Shown: positions 16,992 through 26,275, numbered from the stretch's first letter. The stretch is 64,000 bases of DNA from Plectonema cf. radiosum LEGE 06105 (GCF_015207665.1 NZ_JADEWL010000020.1:19658-83657); one strand, 5' to 3'. The notes: a model not told the origin generated them from the sequence alone. A program made the numbers and translations.

Positions 16992-17261
16992 ATGAAAAGT
17001 TCTAAAAAATCTACTATGGCGATCGATCCTCATAACACCAGATTGACGATTACGATATCGAAGTACAACTATAAAAAACTGTTGCATTGGGCTAAAATTC
17101 ATGGTAAACAACCTACCGCTTTCGCAGGTCAGATAATTTCTTCGAGATTAGAAGCAAACACAAGCCTTATTAAAGAACAAGTCGCGGATATGGCGAAAAG
17201 CGAGAATATTTCCGTTGAAGAATTAGAAGAAAGATGGGAAGAAGAAGACAACAAATTATAG
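16992..17261 (+). CDS. Small RHH/CopG-like protein
   Basis: In this 89-residue protein a central strand-helix-helix stretch (TRLTITISKYNYKKLLHWAK, then KQPTAFAGQIISSRLE) fits ribbon-helix-helix regulators or antitoxins. It is followed by a very acidic tail (ISVEELEERWEEEDNKL). It is read divergently from the 16252 gene across about 150 bp, a usual position for an element regulator. No toxin gene is directly downstream. Confidence 0.6.
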   Translation: MKSSKKSTMAIDPHNTRLTITISKYNYKKLLHWAKIHGKQPTAFAGQIISSRLEANTSLIKEQVADMAKSENISVEELEERWEEEDNKL

Positions 17262-17343
17262 GTAAAGATATATTGAGCTTATTAAGCCAAAATTAATTAC
17301 TTTGACAAAAATTATGTTTTATGAATTATTATCAAAGTTTTCA

Positions 17344-17414
17344 CCTGCTTTACCAGGTCGGCATCTATGTTTATAGATTTTTTGGTAGCTAATTGATTTT
17401 TGTAGTCATTGCAT
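17344..17414 (-). pseudogene. Relic of a duplicated 5' end of the 14560-16176 gene
   Basis: The stretch aligns base by base with the first about 70 bases of the unknown gene starting at 16176: shared TTGATTTTTGTAG, GCATGGTATT, GCATCTATGTT and TTTACxxGGTC blocks. The relic has a stop at the third codon and small insertions, so it cannot be translated as that protein. A matching degenerate leader hairpin lies beyond it. Confidence 0.65.
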
Positions 17415-17508
17415 GGTATTGTACCCATTCGTCAAGTGTAGTCGAGTCTTTTTTTAGACCGACTTTTTCCTCTTTAAGTTAACCGACACCGATAAGGGTA
17501 TTGGATTC

Positions 17509-17598
17509 GTGTCAAGAATAGTCACAGACCATCTTGACCGTTTGTGGGAACCGCTTTATGCTTCTCAAGTAGCAGCTGACGATTTTGAAAATTGGTAA
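17509..17598 (+). CDS. Possible very small protein
   Basis: A GTG-initiated frame of 29 residues containing VTDHLDRLWEPLYASQVAAD and ending FENW lies 10 bp before the next gene. The frame is open further upstream to 17458. The residue composition looks coding, but there is no clear ribosome binding site and no recognised family; it may be the tail of a decayed gene. Confidence 0.25.
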   Translation: MSRIVTDHLDRLWEPLYASQVAADDFENW

Positions 17599-17608
17599 GG
17601 AGTAAAAC

Positions 17609-17944
17609 ATGGTACAGGCACCACAACAAATTACAGAATTTACAAAAGAAAAGGTACAACAAGCTGTAGACGCAATTCTTGAAGTTCTTGCGGAACCAGA
17701 GAAAGAACTGCATAAAGAAGCACGTGACGCTTTTGTTCAAGGCGATTATGCTAGGGTAAAGCGATTAGCTTCCACTAATTTGTCAGACTATTACTGCAAA
17801 TCCCTCGGATACCTTGGTGGCGCACTAAAGCTTACACCCAATACTGATACAATCCTTGCAGAATCTGCACGAGCGGCGGCAGATTTTAATAAAGAAAAGG
17901 TTTTATCTCAGCTTAGGGATAAGATAAAAAGCGCTTTGGGTTAA
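17609..17944 (+). CDS. Unknown 111-residue helical protein
   Basis: The protein is soluble, Glu/Lys/Ala-rich and mainly helical, with a central LASTNLSDYYCKSLGYLGGA segment. A good ribosome binding site (GTAAGGAGTAAA) sits before the ATG. No domain was recognised. It stands alone between the RHH-like gene and the XRE regulator and may belong to the same mobile element. Confidence 0.6.
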   Translation: MVQAPQQITEFTKEKVQQAVDAILEVLAEPEKELHKEARDAFVQGDYARVKRLASTNLSDYYCKSLGYLGGALKLTPNTDTILAESARAAADFNKEKVLSQLRDKIKSALG

Positions 17945-18063
17945 TTTTTGTTTCAATCCTCGATTTTTCAATGTTTTCGCGGTTGTCGCAATCAATCTTT
18001 ATTACCGATAATTTGCGATTAATTTAGATAATAATACTTGTCGTACTTAAAGTCAATACTATC

Positions 18064-18081
18064 TGTACAGCAATCAGTACA
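18064..18081. promoter_or_regulatory. TGTAC-N8-GTACA palindrome, possible operator
   Basis: Perfect 5-bp arms spaced by 8 bases lie about 50 bp before the XRE-type regulator gene. The length and spacing suit a dimeric HTH regulator acting on its own promoter. Confidence 0.4.
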
Positions 18082-18130
18082 AAATAAAAAAACTTTGATG
18101 TGTATGTAGTTGGGTAAAAATAGTTCGATT

Positions 18131-18694
18131 ATGACGAATGAAGACGAACGTAAGCAACGTCTCTCGATATTATGTAAGAAACTTCGAGGCGGTGAATCGT
18201 TACGTTCGTTTGCTAAGAAGCGTAGTCAAGAACTTGGAGGTATCGGTTTTACTACCTGGGGAGCTTGGGAAAGAGGTCAAGCCGATTTAAGTAAGGAATC
18301 TTTAGAAAGGTTAGTAAAATTTATAGGCTGCTCTTATCAGGCTTTTAACGGTTATCTTGAAGGGTTTATTTCTTTGGAGGAATTGCTACAACCTTCTTCG
18401 GGCGATTTGCAGTCTCGTGAGGAGCTAGATTTTTCTCCTGATACCACCTCTGCTTGGATAAAATCACTTCAACCAGAAGAACAGCTCTTCATTGTCACTC
18501 AAGGTTTTCAGGCATTTCAAGAAAAATTCGATAAGCTTGTTGAAACAAGGTCTAAAGAGAAAGTAGAATTGTTGTTGAATTTATTGTCCGGCAGCACCTA
18601 TCCTGAAAATTCCACAATTGAAGAAACTGCAACAAGGTTGGATATGTCGGTAGAAGATTTGAGGAAGTTGTGCGATCGCGTTTTTGAATCGTGA
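18131..18694 (+). CDS. XRE-type helix-turn-helix regulator
   Basis: The N-terminal region (KLRGGESLRSFAKKRSQELG, then GIGFTTWGAWERGQADLSKE) has the arrangement of an XRE/Cro-type HTH with the W-x-x-x-E-x-G recognition pattern. The C-terminal part is helical, with a second HTH-like stretch at the very end (IEETATRLDMSVEDLRKLCD). ATG 18131 gives 187 residues; a TTG at 18110 would add seven. A palindromic operator candidate lies upstream. It probably acts as repressor of the local element. Confidence 0.7.
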   Translation: MTNEDERKQRLSILCKKLRGGESLRSFAKKRSQELGGIGFTTWGAWERGQADLSKESLERLVKFIGCSYQAFNGYLEGFISLEELLQPSSGDLQSREELDFSPDTTSAWIKSLQPEEQLFIVTQGFQAFQEKFDKLVETRSKEKVELLLNLLSGSTYPENSTIEETATRLDMSVEDLRKLCDRVFES

Positions 18695-18949
18695 AATTTT
18701 ATACTGAATCATCTTTCCAACCGCATTCGGGACAATCCTAATGAACTCGTGCCGTGTAATTCCGGTCAAAATCTATACCATACTGGGGACACTTCCTAGT
18801 AAACATGGGGTAAGTATCAAGTAATTCTAATTGCTGGTAAAACCTTATTAATATTTTTTGGGTTGCGATCGCACTCCAAGATTACTAATACTGTTGATGT
18901 AGTGTATTAAATATATAATTACCTAATACTTACAGATAAAAACTATTAT

Positions 18950-19330
18950 ATGATTACAGTTACACCAGAGGAAATTAGTCAGTTTCGCACTCAGTTGGCG
19001 GATAATCCAGAAGCTTTAGCAGCTTTGGATGCCATAGAAGAGTGTAAAGGAAATCTGGAAGCAGCAGCACAGTTAATTGCTGTTGAGACAACCGAAGCAG
19101 AAGTCAGCTTGAGGGGAGATTCAAATTATTTAGAGAAATTAGCCCAAAAACTCAGCAAAATTATCTGCCAGGAAGAATTTGACGAGTTGATGGCAGGAGT
19201 ATTGACAACTGCGATCGCCACCCTCGCAGTAAGTGGTAATATTCCCGCAGCTTTGGCAACTCCAGTGGTAATTTATGTTGCCAAAATTGGGAAGAAGCAA
19301 TTTTGTGAAACCGCCAAACCTGAATCCTAA
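18950..19330 (+). CDS. Small unknown protein convergent with CHAT gene
   Basis: The first half (about 1-75) of this 126-residue protein is acidic and helical. The second half contains an Ala-rich hydrophobic stretch (VLTTAIATLAVSGNIPAALA) that could be membrane-active or a tightly packed helix pair. Its stop overlaps the stop of the CHAT-TPR gene by 4 bp. Tail-to-tail overlap keeps the pair linked, and the gene may encode the substrate or partner of the CHAT protein, though that is inference from position. Confidence 0.6.
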   Translation: MITVTPEEISQFRTQLADNPEALAALDAIEECKGNLEAAAQLIAVETTEAEVSLRGDSNYLEKLAQKLSKIICQEEFDELMAGVLTTAIATLAVSGNIPAALATPVVIYVAKIGKKQFCETAKPES

Positions 19331-22300
19331 AGACCTGTAGCTGTAAATCCTGCCCAGTAAAATGGTGCTACAAAAGGGTGGGGTTTACGTTTGCAGGTTC
19401 TTCTTAATATTGCTCTTGCCACTGGACGCTTTTCTTCTGGAAGTTGAGCAAAAATTTCTTCAATTTGTGAATCATATTTAACTAATAGTGCTTCAAATTC
19501 CTCTGTTGTTAAATTTCGTAGCCATTCCTGTGCTTGATTGAGTGCTAGAGATACACTATTTATTATTTGCAAATTTTCATAAAATTTCATCATCAAAAAT
19601 GCTGTAGATAAATCGCTGACAGTCCACAAACTACTGACTACAGCTTTGCTCCCAGCTAATATAAAACCGCTAGGTAAGCCAATATATTCGTCACTGGTAT
19701 TTTGAAAATCAATTAAACCAGTTTCGCAGGCGGAGAGAACTACAAGACGAGCTTGACTAACGTCGAAAGTTTGTTCAAATAAATTACCTAATGTCAGGCA
19801 TTTACTTAAATCTACAGCTTTGTCTTTGGATACTTTTACATATTTTTCGGGGTGAGCATCAGCAAATTCTGGAGAAACATAAGCATCTGCTAGCACTAAA
19901 CAGGAATTTTTGGGAAAATCTAAATTGAAGAAACCGTGACAAGAAAAGTGGAGATAATTCGCTTGCTTTAATTGTATTGCAGCTTGGGATAAAGCAGCTT
20001 TTGTAGCTTGTTTTTTGGATAATACTTCATGAGAGGGAAAGTAAGATAATATGCTTTCTACTTCTAAGTCAGTAAAAGATAAGTCTTCTGTGGGGTTTTG
20101 AATCGCAAACAGGGATTGGAAATCAGGACGTTGGCGCTGTTGTACCTGTTGCAGTATTTGACAACTGGGTGCATAACTTACACCACCAGCAAATAAATCT
20201 AGAAGACAAGACGAATTTTGAGAATTTTGATTTACTGGTAGTGCATGAAGGGGGAATAAGTGCAGGTATTGATGGGGAATTAGGATGAGTTTATCGCAGT
20301 GCTTTGGTATCTGGGTTAATATTTCATCAATGTGCAGAATTGAGGCTAATTTATTGAGTGCCTCTCCTAAGCTATTCAGCCATTGGTCTTTTTGCTCGTA
20401 GTAGTTCTGCAAATATTGATTTATCCAATTTCCCAAAGCTTCTAGGTCTTCTGGTTGGGATTGCCAAACATTAACCTCTCCTTTTTGTGTGACAATAAAC
20501 GCCAGAATTTTATTATTGAGAATATACCACTCGATAATGGCTGTATGCTCATCCAAAGTAGATTGAAATGAGTCAAATTTGAAACCATAACCAACGGGTA
20601 AGTAGCGGTTTTGCAATTCATTACGCTCTTGTCGCAACTGTTGCAGATGTTGTGCTAGGACTTGGGGATTTTCATCAGCTTTGCCATTTTGGATTTGATA
20701 TTGTCCTACGGCTATTTCATCCCTGTATGTTTCTAGTTGAGTGACTACTTCTGGCGGGAAGATGGTTTTAGAGTCGCGTTCGAGGATTTGTTCAACTAAA
20801 TTGCGAGTTTTGCTACGCTCAACATATTCAATCGCTGCCGTGATATTACTTAATTCCAAGCAAACTTCTACCATGTTGCTATAAACTTCGTTAAAACGCT
20901 CTGCTTGTTTGCGTTTACTTTCCTCTCCAGAAACTATTTCCTCTCGCAAAGATTCTACTGTGGCAATGACAGATTCAAAAGTATTGTAAGCTAAACAAAA
21001 CTGGTTTATATTTTGGTAAGCAACCCCCAGTCTACACGAAGACTCCGCCCATTCTTGGGGAAAGTCTTCGCGGGTTGTGACAGTTAAGGCAGCAGTAAAA
21101 GCAGCGATCGCCTGTTCTATGTTTTCTGCTTTCTCTCCTCGAATTCGATCGACGTAGGCACCACCGAGATTATGTAGCGTCATTGCCCAATTTTCGGGAA
21201 AGGCTTCGCGGGTGCTAACAGCTAAAGCAGCAGTAAAAGAAGCGATCGCCTGTTCTATATTTTCTGCCTTTTCTCCCGAAATTCTTTTACGGTAGGTGGC
21301 ACCGAGATTACTTTGCGTAACTGCCCAATCTTCGGGAAAGGCTTCGCGGGTTCTAACAGTTAAGGCAGCTGTAAAAGCAGCGATCGCCTGTTCTACATTT
21401 TCTGACTTCTCTCCTCGAATTCTAATATGGTAGGTGGCACCGAGATTATTTTGCGTATCTGCCCAATCTTTGGGAAAGGCTTCGCGGGTTCTGACAGTTA
21501 AGGCAGCCTTATAAGCCTTGATCGCTTGTTCAATATTTTCTGCGTTATCTCCTAGAATTCGATCACCGTAAGCACCACCGAGATTATGTTGTGCCCTTGC
21601 CCATTCTTCGGGAAAGGCTTCGCTAGTTATGATAGTTAAAGCAGCCTTATAAGCCTTGATCGCCTGTTCAATATTTTCTGCCTTATCTCCTAGAATTCTC
21701 ATATAGTAAGCAGCACCGAGATTATTTTGCGTATCTGCCCAATCTTTGGGAAAAGCTTCGCGGGTTCTGATAGTTAAAGCAGCAGTAAAAGCAGCGATAG
21801 CAATTTCGATGTTCTCTGCCCTGTCTCCTTTGATTCTCTGGCTGTAGGCAGCAGCAAGATTATTTTGCGTCATTGCCCACTCAACAGGCAAAGCTTCCCT
21901 AGTGTAGAGAGTTAACGCGACTTCATGCCCAGTGATGGCAATTTCCATATTGCTGGTTTTGTTACCCAAGGGGAATTGCTGAATAAGATTGCTAAAATTG
22001 TCGATAACTGATGCTATGTTTTCCGCCTCATCTGCTTTCACTTCTCTGAGTGTATTTGTTTCCAAGCCACGTAGTATTTGTGCAAACACTCCATCGAGCT
22101 TGTCTGTATTCCGTGCCAGCAAGGGGTAAACCACCTGGGGATTACCTTTGCTGTCTGCGGTTGCTTGTAGCACCTCCCCCACGAATTGGAAATATGTTTC
22201 CATCTCCTCCTTACTCAGAAATTGCAAATCTACTTGATTATCTAGATTTAACACTTCCTTAAGATAACTTGCCAAATTTTGCAACCAATTTGCCGTATTT

Positions 22301-22464
22301 TCATTTCCATGTTGAGAATATATCTGTGCTAATTCTTCTAATTGATGCACAAATCCAGCATCAAGTAAATCTTGGTGTGCGGTTAAAATCTCTTCTCCAG
22401 CACTGGGGAAATCAAACAGGCTGCTAATGAGGTTGAGATAGGCTTGCTGACGTTGTTCGTTCAT
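19327..22464 (-). CDS. CHAT-domain protein with TPR array (second copy)
   Basis: This 1045-residue protein has the same layout as the gene at 454: an N-terminal helical region, six full and one partial long TPR units (about 191-470), a helical linker and a C-terminal CHAT domain with His843 (FSCHG) and Cys913 (SACETG). The N-terminal 25 residues and the CHAT part are clearly paralogous to the first gene, while the TPR number differs. It probably acts as a protease switched on by a TPR-bound signal. The gene converges with a 126-residue unknown protein. Confidence 0.9.
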   Translation of the reverse strand: MNEQRQQAYLNLISSLFDFPSAGEEILTAHQDLLDAGFVHQLEELAQIYSQHGNENTANWLQNLASYLKEVLNLDNQVDLQFLSKEEMETYFQFVGEVLQATADSKGNPQVVYPLLARNTDKLDGVFAQILRGLETNTLREVKADEAENIASVIDNFSNLIQQFPLGNKTSNMEIAITGHEVALTLYTREALPVEWAMTQNNLAAAYSQRIKGDRAENIEIAIAAFTAALTIRTREAFPKDWADTQNNLGAAYYMRILGDKAENIEQAIKAYKAALTIITSEAFPEEWARAQHNLGGAYGDRILGDNAENIEQAIKAYKAALTVRTREAFPKDWADTQNNLGATYHIRIRGEKSENVEQAIAAFTAALTVRTREAFPEDWAVTQSNLGATYRKRISGEKAENIEQAIASFTAALAVSTREAFPENWAMTLHNLGGAYVDRIRGEKAENIEQAIAAFTAALTVTTREDFPQEWAESSCRLGVAYQNINQFCLAYNTFESVIATVESLREEIVSGEESKRKQAERFNEVYSNMVEVCLELSNITAAIEYVERSKTRNLVEQILERDSKTIFPPEVVTQLETYRDEIAVGQYQIQNGKADENPQVLAQHLQQLRQERNELQNRYLPVGYGFKFDSFQSTLDEHTAIIEWYILNNKILAFIVTQKGEVNVWQSQPEDLEALGNWINQYLQNYYEQKDQWLNSLGEALNKLASILHIDEILTQIPKHCDKLILIPHQYLHLFPLHALPVNQNSQNSSCLLDLFAGGVSYAPSCQILQQVQQRQRPDFQSLFAIQNPTEDLSFTDLEVESILSYFPSHEVLSKKQATKAALSQAAIQLKQANYLHFSCHGFFNLDFPKNSCLVLADAYVSPEFADAHPEKYVKVSKDKAVDLSKCLTLGNLFEQTFDVSQARLVVLSACETGLIDFQNTSDEYIGLPSGFILAGSKAVVSSLWTVSDLSTAFLMMKFYENLQIINSVSLALNQAQEWLRNLTTEEFEALLVKYDSQIEEIFAQLPEEKRPVARAILRRTCKRKPHPFVAPFYWAGFTATGL
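21067..21894 (-). repeat. Tandem TPR-encoding DNA repeat, six units of 138 bp
   Basis: Six exact-length units encode 46-residue TPRs starting AFPxxWAxTQNNLGxxY. A partial seventh follows from 21066 downward. Unit length is the same as in the larger array at 2137-4212. Confidence 0.85.
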
Positions 22465-22612
22465 GGGTAAGGATGTGAGATATTACACACTTAGTCATGA
22501 TAAAAGTTCAATAACAGCATCATACATTCCGGAATAATACGGAGATTAGCCAAAAAATTAGTATTATTTACTATTATTCCACCCCTTTATAATACAATCC
22601 CCAAAACCCAAC

Positions 22613-23344
22613 TCAATAATCCCCCAAAGGCGAACAATTCAACTCATCTTTATAAAACCGCCAATTGGGCATAAATTTATTCATCAAAGCTACAAACCTC
22701 TCCCCGTGACTTCTCTCCAATAAATGCACCATTTCATGGACTACGACATATTCCAAGCAATGCCGATCTTTTTTAGCGAGTTCTAGATTTAACCAGATGC
22801 GTTTTGCTTGGGTGTTGCAGGTTCCCCATTTTGTTTTCATCTGCTTTACTCCCCAATCTTTTACTTCAACGTTGATAATTGGTTCCCATTTGGCGATTAG
22901 TTGGGGAATGTCTTGCTTTAATTGTTTGCGATACCAGGAAGTCATGGCATTTTTACGTTGGGTTTCGTTGCTTCCTTCTTTTACATAAAGGTCAATATAG
23001 GTATTATTCCTAACTTCTACTTTGGAATTTCCCTGATGATAAATAACGTTTAGTAAATAGCGTTTTCCTTGATAATAATGACTTTCACCAGATACGAATT
23101 CTCGTTTGGATTGACGCTCTTGAGTATTAAAGTTTGCTTGGTGTTTTTTTATCCAGGACAGTTTGGAGATGGCGAATAAACGCACGGCTTCGTCATCAAT
23201 GTTTAATGGTGTGGCGATTCGTACCCGTCCGTCGGGTGGATATACTGCTAAATGCAAGTTTTTGATTTTCTTTCTCACAATATCTATATTCAGTTCGCCG
23301 AATGTTATTTGATGCATTTGATTGGGGAATTGGTAATGGGTCAT
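22613..23344 (-). CDS. YgjP-like zinc metallopeptidase (M48 family domain)
   Basis: This 243-residue protein carries the zinc motif HEMVH (His203, Glu204, His207) with a third ligand His213 in ERSHGERF, and the upstream WGxxxxKTKWGTC segment typical of YgjP/DUF45 proteins. These are predicted cytoplasmic metal-dependent hydrolases often encoded beside type I restriction genes. The nearby protein at 23863 has a restriction-type nuclease fold, which fits that habit. The start ATG (MTHYQFPNQM) is followed by a second methionine (MHQITFG) ten residues on that is equally possible. Confidence 0.8.
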   Translation of the reverse strand: MTHYQFPNQMHQITFGELNIDIVRKKIKNLHLAVYPPDGRVRIATPLNIDDEAVRLFAISKLSWIKKHQANFNTQERQSKREFVSGESHYYQGKRYLLNVIYHQGNSKVEVRNNTYIDLYVKEGSNETQRKNAMTSWYRKQLKQDIPQLIAKWEPIINVEVKDWGVKQMKTKWGTCNTQAKRIWLNLELAKKDRHCLEYVVVHEMVHLLERSHGERFVALMNKFMPNWRFYKDELNCSPLGDY

Positions 23345-23468
23345 TGGTAATTGGTAAATTATTATTCTTCTTCTGCCCTCTTACTAACTCCCCCTTTTAT
23401 GCGCTTCAATACTCATGTTGGCTTTTGACTATTTCAAAAATACCTTCGAGGTCTTCTGAGGATTCTAG

Positions 23469-23816
23469 ATGCTTTTTAAACTCTTCTGCCAAGACGAGAA
23501 GGTACCAGCCCAGGTTGCTGGGAAAATGGAAGAATTCGCTCAAACAGAAAGTTCTTTCAGCTATATCTCAAGCCCCGTTTTTGCAATCATCACAAATCCT
23601 AAACACCACCTTTTGATTCCTATCAAAGAAAATGCTGAAGCTGAAAATGAAAAGTTTGCTATAGTAATCCTCAAGCATTTAGCAAAAGACTTGGAAACCC
23701 AATCAGTGGAAAATGTTTGCGCTAAAGCTGAGGAAACTATACAAGCTTTCTTGGAAATGACTAAGGCGAGCATGACTCCAGAATTGATTCAAAAATTCAT
23801 AGATATTCCTATTTAA
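23469..23816 (+). CDS. Unknown 115-residue protein
   Basis: The N-terminal half of the frame contains a short beta-like segment (SPVFAIITNPKHHLLIPIKE); the C-terminal half is acidic and helical. It ends 46 bp before the restriction-like gene on the same strand. No family was recognised and the start is uncertain. Moderate chance of being a decayed gene. Confidence 0.4.
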   Translation: MLFKLFCQDEKVPAQVAGKMEEFAQTESSFSYISSPVFAIITNPKHHLLIPIKENAEAENEKFAIVILKHLAKDLETQSVENVCAKAEETIQAFLEMTKASMTPELIQKFIDIPI

Positions 23817-23862
23817 ATAAATTACAGTATTATTGTACTACCTCTATAGATAATTATTATAA

Positions 23863-24507
23863 ATGACCTTAGCCGTCACCGATAGAATCAAAAGCTTCAA
23901 AGATTTAAAAAGAAGCTTCAACTTAGAACAATCCAAAGACCTGGCATTTTTCAGCGAGTTATCCGAGGAGTTGCAAGAATTATCCCAGGAAGAAAAAGCC
24001 GGAGTTGGCAAGATTAAGAAGCGGTTTGATTACCACCGCGAAGACGGCTTCCTTCTGGAAGGTACTGTTAATTTGCTTGTTGTGTCCCCACTTCTGGAAC
24101 TAGCCGGATTTCTTGACGAGCCATACCAAATCCGTTCTCCCTTCGGAGTGGAACTAGTTATTGATGATACGGTAGAAACTCTACGTGGTTTTATTGACAC
24201 CTTAGTAGTTAACAATAATTTATGGATTCTATCGCTTGAATCCAAACGAAGCGCGATTCCTGTAGGTGTTGCTCTTCCCCAACTCTTTGCCTATATGCTT
24301 GCCCAGCCACGACAAGGTAATCTAGCTTTTGGACTAGCTACCAATGGAGATGAATTTATTTTTCTCAAATTGGATTTAAGCGCCGAACAGCCCCTATACG
24401 GTTTTTCACGGGCTTACTCTCTGCTCCCGGTCAACCACGAGCTAGATATTGTTCTCAAGATTCTCAAAAGATTGGGTAATGCAGTTGCTGAAACTAAGGA
24501 AAATTAA
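23863..24507 (+). CDS. Restriction-type endonuclease domain protein
   Basis: In this 214-residue protein the central part reads RGFIDTLVVNNNLWILSLES followed by KR, a D-x(n)-ExK arrangement of the PD-(D/E)XK nuclease fold as in HsdR N-terminal domains. FGLATNGDEFIFLKL fits the later strands of that fold. Related cyanobacterial proteins are commonly labelled type I restriction subunit R, but helicase motor domains are absent here. It may be a stand-alone nuclease. Neighbouring YgjP-like peptidase supports a restriction link. Confidence 0.65.
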   Translation: MTLAVTDRIKSFKDLKRSFNLEQSKDLAFFSELSEELQELSQEEKAGVGKIKKRFDYHREDGFLLEGTVNLLVVSPLLELAGFLDEPYQIRSPFGVELVIDDTVETLRGFIDTLVVNNNLWILSLESKRSAIPVGVALPQLFAYMLAQPRQGNLAFGLATNGDEFIFLKLDLSAEQPLYGFSRAYSLLPVNHELDIVLKILKRLGNAVAETKEN

Positions 24508-24678
24508 TTTACTAATTGGGTCAATACAACCCACATTCCGCAAAATCTCTCCAAGTAGGGGTGAATTACTTGTCCTGCGTCGTTGATTAACCACGCATGA
24601 GCGGATGCATAAAGGCGGTTTGTCTAACGACACGCGAACGCGAAGCGACCATCGCAAAAAGCTCAACCTTATTTTGAG

Positions 24679-24885
24679 TTGGCGTACAACCATTACAGTA
24701 AATCTAACTTACTATCGGTAGCACTTTTAGAAGATGTAGCAGTCAGATTTTCAACAGTACCCGATAACGTTACGCCTGGGGTATTGGCGGTTGCAGTTGT
24801 ACTTTCTTTATTAATATTGTTGCTGAGTCACGCAATTTGGCACGTTTTTAATAAAAAAACCTTACAAGCGGATCTGATATTTTAA
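24679..24885 (+). CDS. Possible small membrane protein
   Basis: The frame encodes up to 68 residues with one strong transmembrane helix (VLAVAVVLSLLILLLSHAIW) and a short basic tail. Only a TTG start is available and there is no clear ribosome binding site. Its stop is adjacent to the stop of the CPBP protease gene. It could be the tail of a larger decayed protein. Confidence 0.3.
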   Translation: MAYNHYSKSNLLSVALLEDVAVRFSTVPDNVTPGVLAVAVVLSLLILLLSHAIWHVFNKKTLQADLIF

Positions 24886-24886
24886 A

Positions 24887-25663
24887 CTAATTAGAAGTAT
24901 CTTTAACCGCACGCTTATTTCTGATTCGATTTCTGTAATTAATAGCACTTCTTTTTAGCGATATAAACGGATAGATATCTCCAGCAAAGTGAAAACCAAT
25001 AGCCCCGATAAGTCCAAAAGGTGAGTAAAGCAATGCGATCGCAATCAGATAAAAGATAATGTGCGTAGCTATTTGTAACTTTCCTTGATAAATATGATTT
25101 CCCAGGTTTATAAATAATCCTAAAGCGATCGCCAACAGATGGTTATTTATAAAAAGACCTAATTGATGTACCAATATTCCACGAAACATCAACTCTTCGG
25201 TTATGGGATTAAATATGCATACGCCTATGAGAAATAATATTTTTGGAAGTTTTTGTCGTGGTGTAAGCCTTAACATAACTCGATAAGTATCATCTTCTGT
25301 GGCTTCCAAAAGCTTCAAAATTTTTAATATTATAATTAATCCAAAAGTAAATAAGATATAGCAGATACTACCAACTATCAAAGAAATTATTGGAAATATT
25401 TCAAATTTTAACCCAACTGACGTGAAATTCCACCCGTTTTTGTACGATACGATTAAAAATAAAATTAACGATATTTGAGTGATTAATATGGAAAAACCTA
25501 AACTAGGTTTTGGTCTTTCTATTTTTAAACCTTTTTCACTCTGTTGCTTTTTAATTAGTTGTCTCTGATTTATGCCGCCAAGTAAATGCATCGCACTTAT
25601 AAAGAGTACAAAGCACACAGCAATAATACTTGATGGAGGTAACTCAATTTTCACTATTCTCAA
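24887..25663 (-). CDS. CPBP-family intramembrane protease
   Basis: This 258-residue polytopic membrane protein carries the CPBP/Abi motif EExxxR (Glu156, Glu157, Arg161 in TEELMFRG). A later motif is somewhat unusual (FINLGNHIYQG), with the conserved His retained. About six to seven hydrophobic helices are visible. Members process CAAX-like or bacteriocin-related substrates in the membrane; the substrate here is unknown. It stands alone on the minus strand. Confidence 0.8.
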   Translation of the reverse strand: MRIVKIELPPSSIIAVCFVLFISAMHLLGGINQRQLIKKQQSEKGLKIERPKPSLGFSILITQISLILFLIVSYKNGWNFTSVGLKFEIFPIISLIVGSICYILFTFGLIIILKILKLLEATEDDTYRVMLRLTPRQKLPKILFLIGVCIFNPITEELMFRGILVHQLGLFINNHLLAIALGLFINLGNHIYQGKLQIATHIIFYLIAIALLYSPFGLIGAIGFHFAGDIYPFISLKRSAINYRNRIRNKRAVKDTSN

Positions 25664-25758
25664 CCACCATTTGCTTTAACATATAATTATATTTACTGAG
25701 CTATTATATTCGACTATTAATAGTTACTAAAAAATCTTAATTGATAATGTAGTTTAAG

Positions 25759-26226
25759 TTAACTTCCAATTTTTGTTGTACCTTTACCACAATCAAGTAC
25801 GCCTAAATCAACTGTTGGTAATTCTGGTTTATTCCTTCCTATAAAATTGTCTTCGCATAAAATAGTTGGGATTTTGGGTTTGTCGTCAACTTGATTTATT
25901 GATTGGTTCGTAGAAAAAGGATTTAAGTATACTCCTCCGACATAAACTTTTAAGTTGTGGGAACGAGGAATAGCATAATTAAATGCAGCTTGATGGTTAA
26001 GAACAATTGAGTAATCATAATTATCCGTTCTCAGTTTATCGCCAATATGCAGTTCTTCAATAGAAGTAGCAAAGCGACCTTCCTCATAAAAAAAGGCAAT
26101 TTGTGCAACGTTAATTGTTCTGACGCTATCTTGAACTTGTTCTCCTTCTCTTGTCTGCTTACTCAAAAAGACAATAACTCCGATAACTATACTTGGTATA
26201 ATTAGCCAAGAAAAATCACTACGCAT
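25759..26226 (-). CDS. Type IV pilin-like G/H domain protein
   Basis: This 155-residue protein has a short N-terminal membrane helix (FSWLIIPSIVIGVIVFLS). The next domain, with AQIAFFYEEGRFATSIEEL, DNYDYSI and a later VYVGGVYL, matches the cyanobacterial type IV pilin-like G/H domain. The same pattern occurs in the C-terminus of the 52071 protein. The prepilin leader peptide is not evident, so it may be a membrane-anchored relative and not a true pilin. The C-terminal tail contains two cysteines. Confidence 0.65.
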   Translation of the reverse strand: MRSDFSWLIIPSIVIGVIVFLSKQTREGEQVQDSVRTINVAQIAFFYEEGRFATSIEELHIGDKLRTDNYDYSIVLNHQAAFNYAIPRSHNLKVYVGGVYLNPFSTNQSINQVDDKPKIPTILCEDNFIGRNKPELPTVDLGVLDCGKGTTKIGS

Positions 26227-26275
26227 ATTAAATGTAATATTTATTACTTAATATTGTACGAATTAATTTTCTTAA

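Noticed and set aside
23302..23616. Alternative frame of 104 residues overlapping the 23469 gene
   Set aside because: It overlaps the start of the minus-strand YgjP-like gene and has low-complexity aromatic-rich composition; the 115-residue frame looks more natural.
24530..24670. Minus-strand frame with protein-like words before the small membrane frame
   Set aside because: Short, without start or recognised family, and partly covered by repeat-like ACGCGAACGCGAAGCG sequence; it could be a relic but nothing firm supports it.
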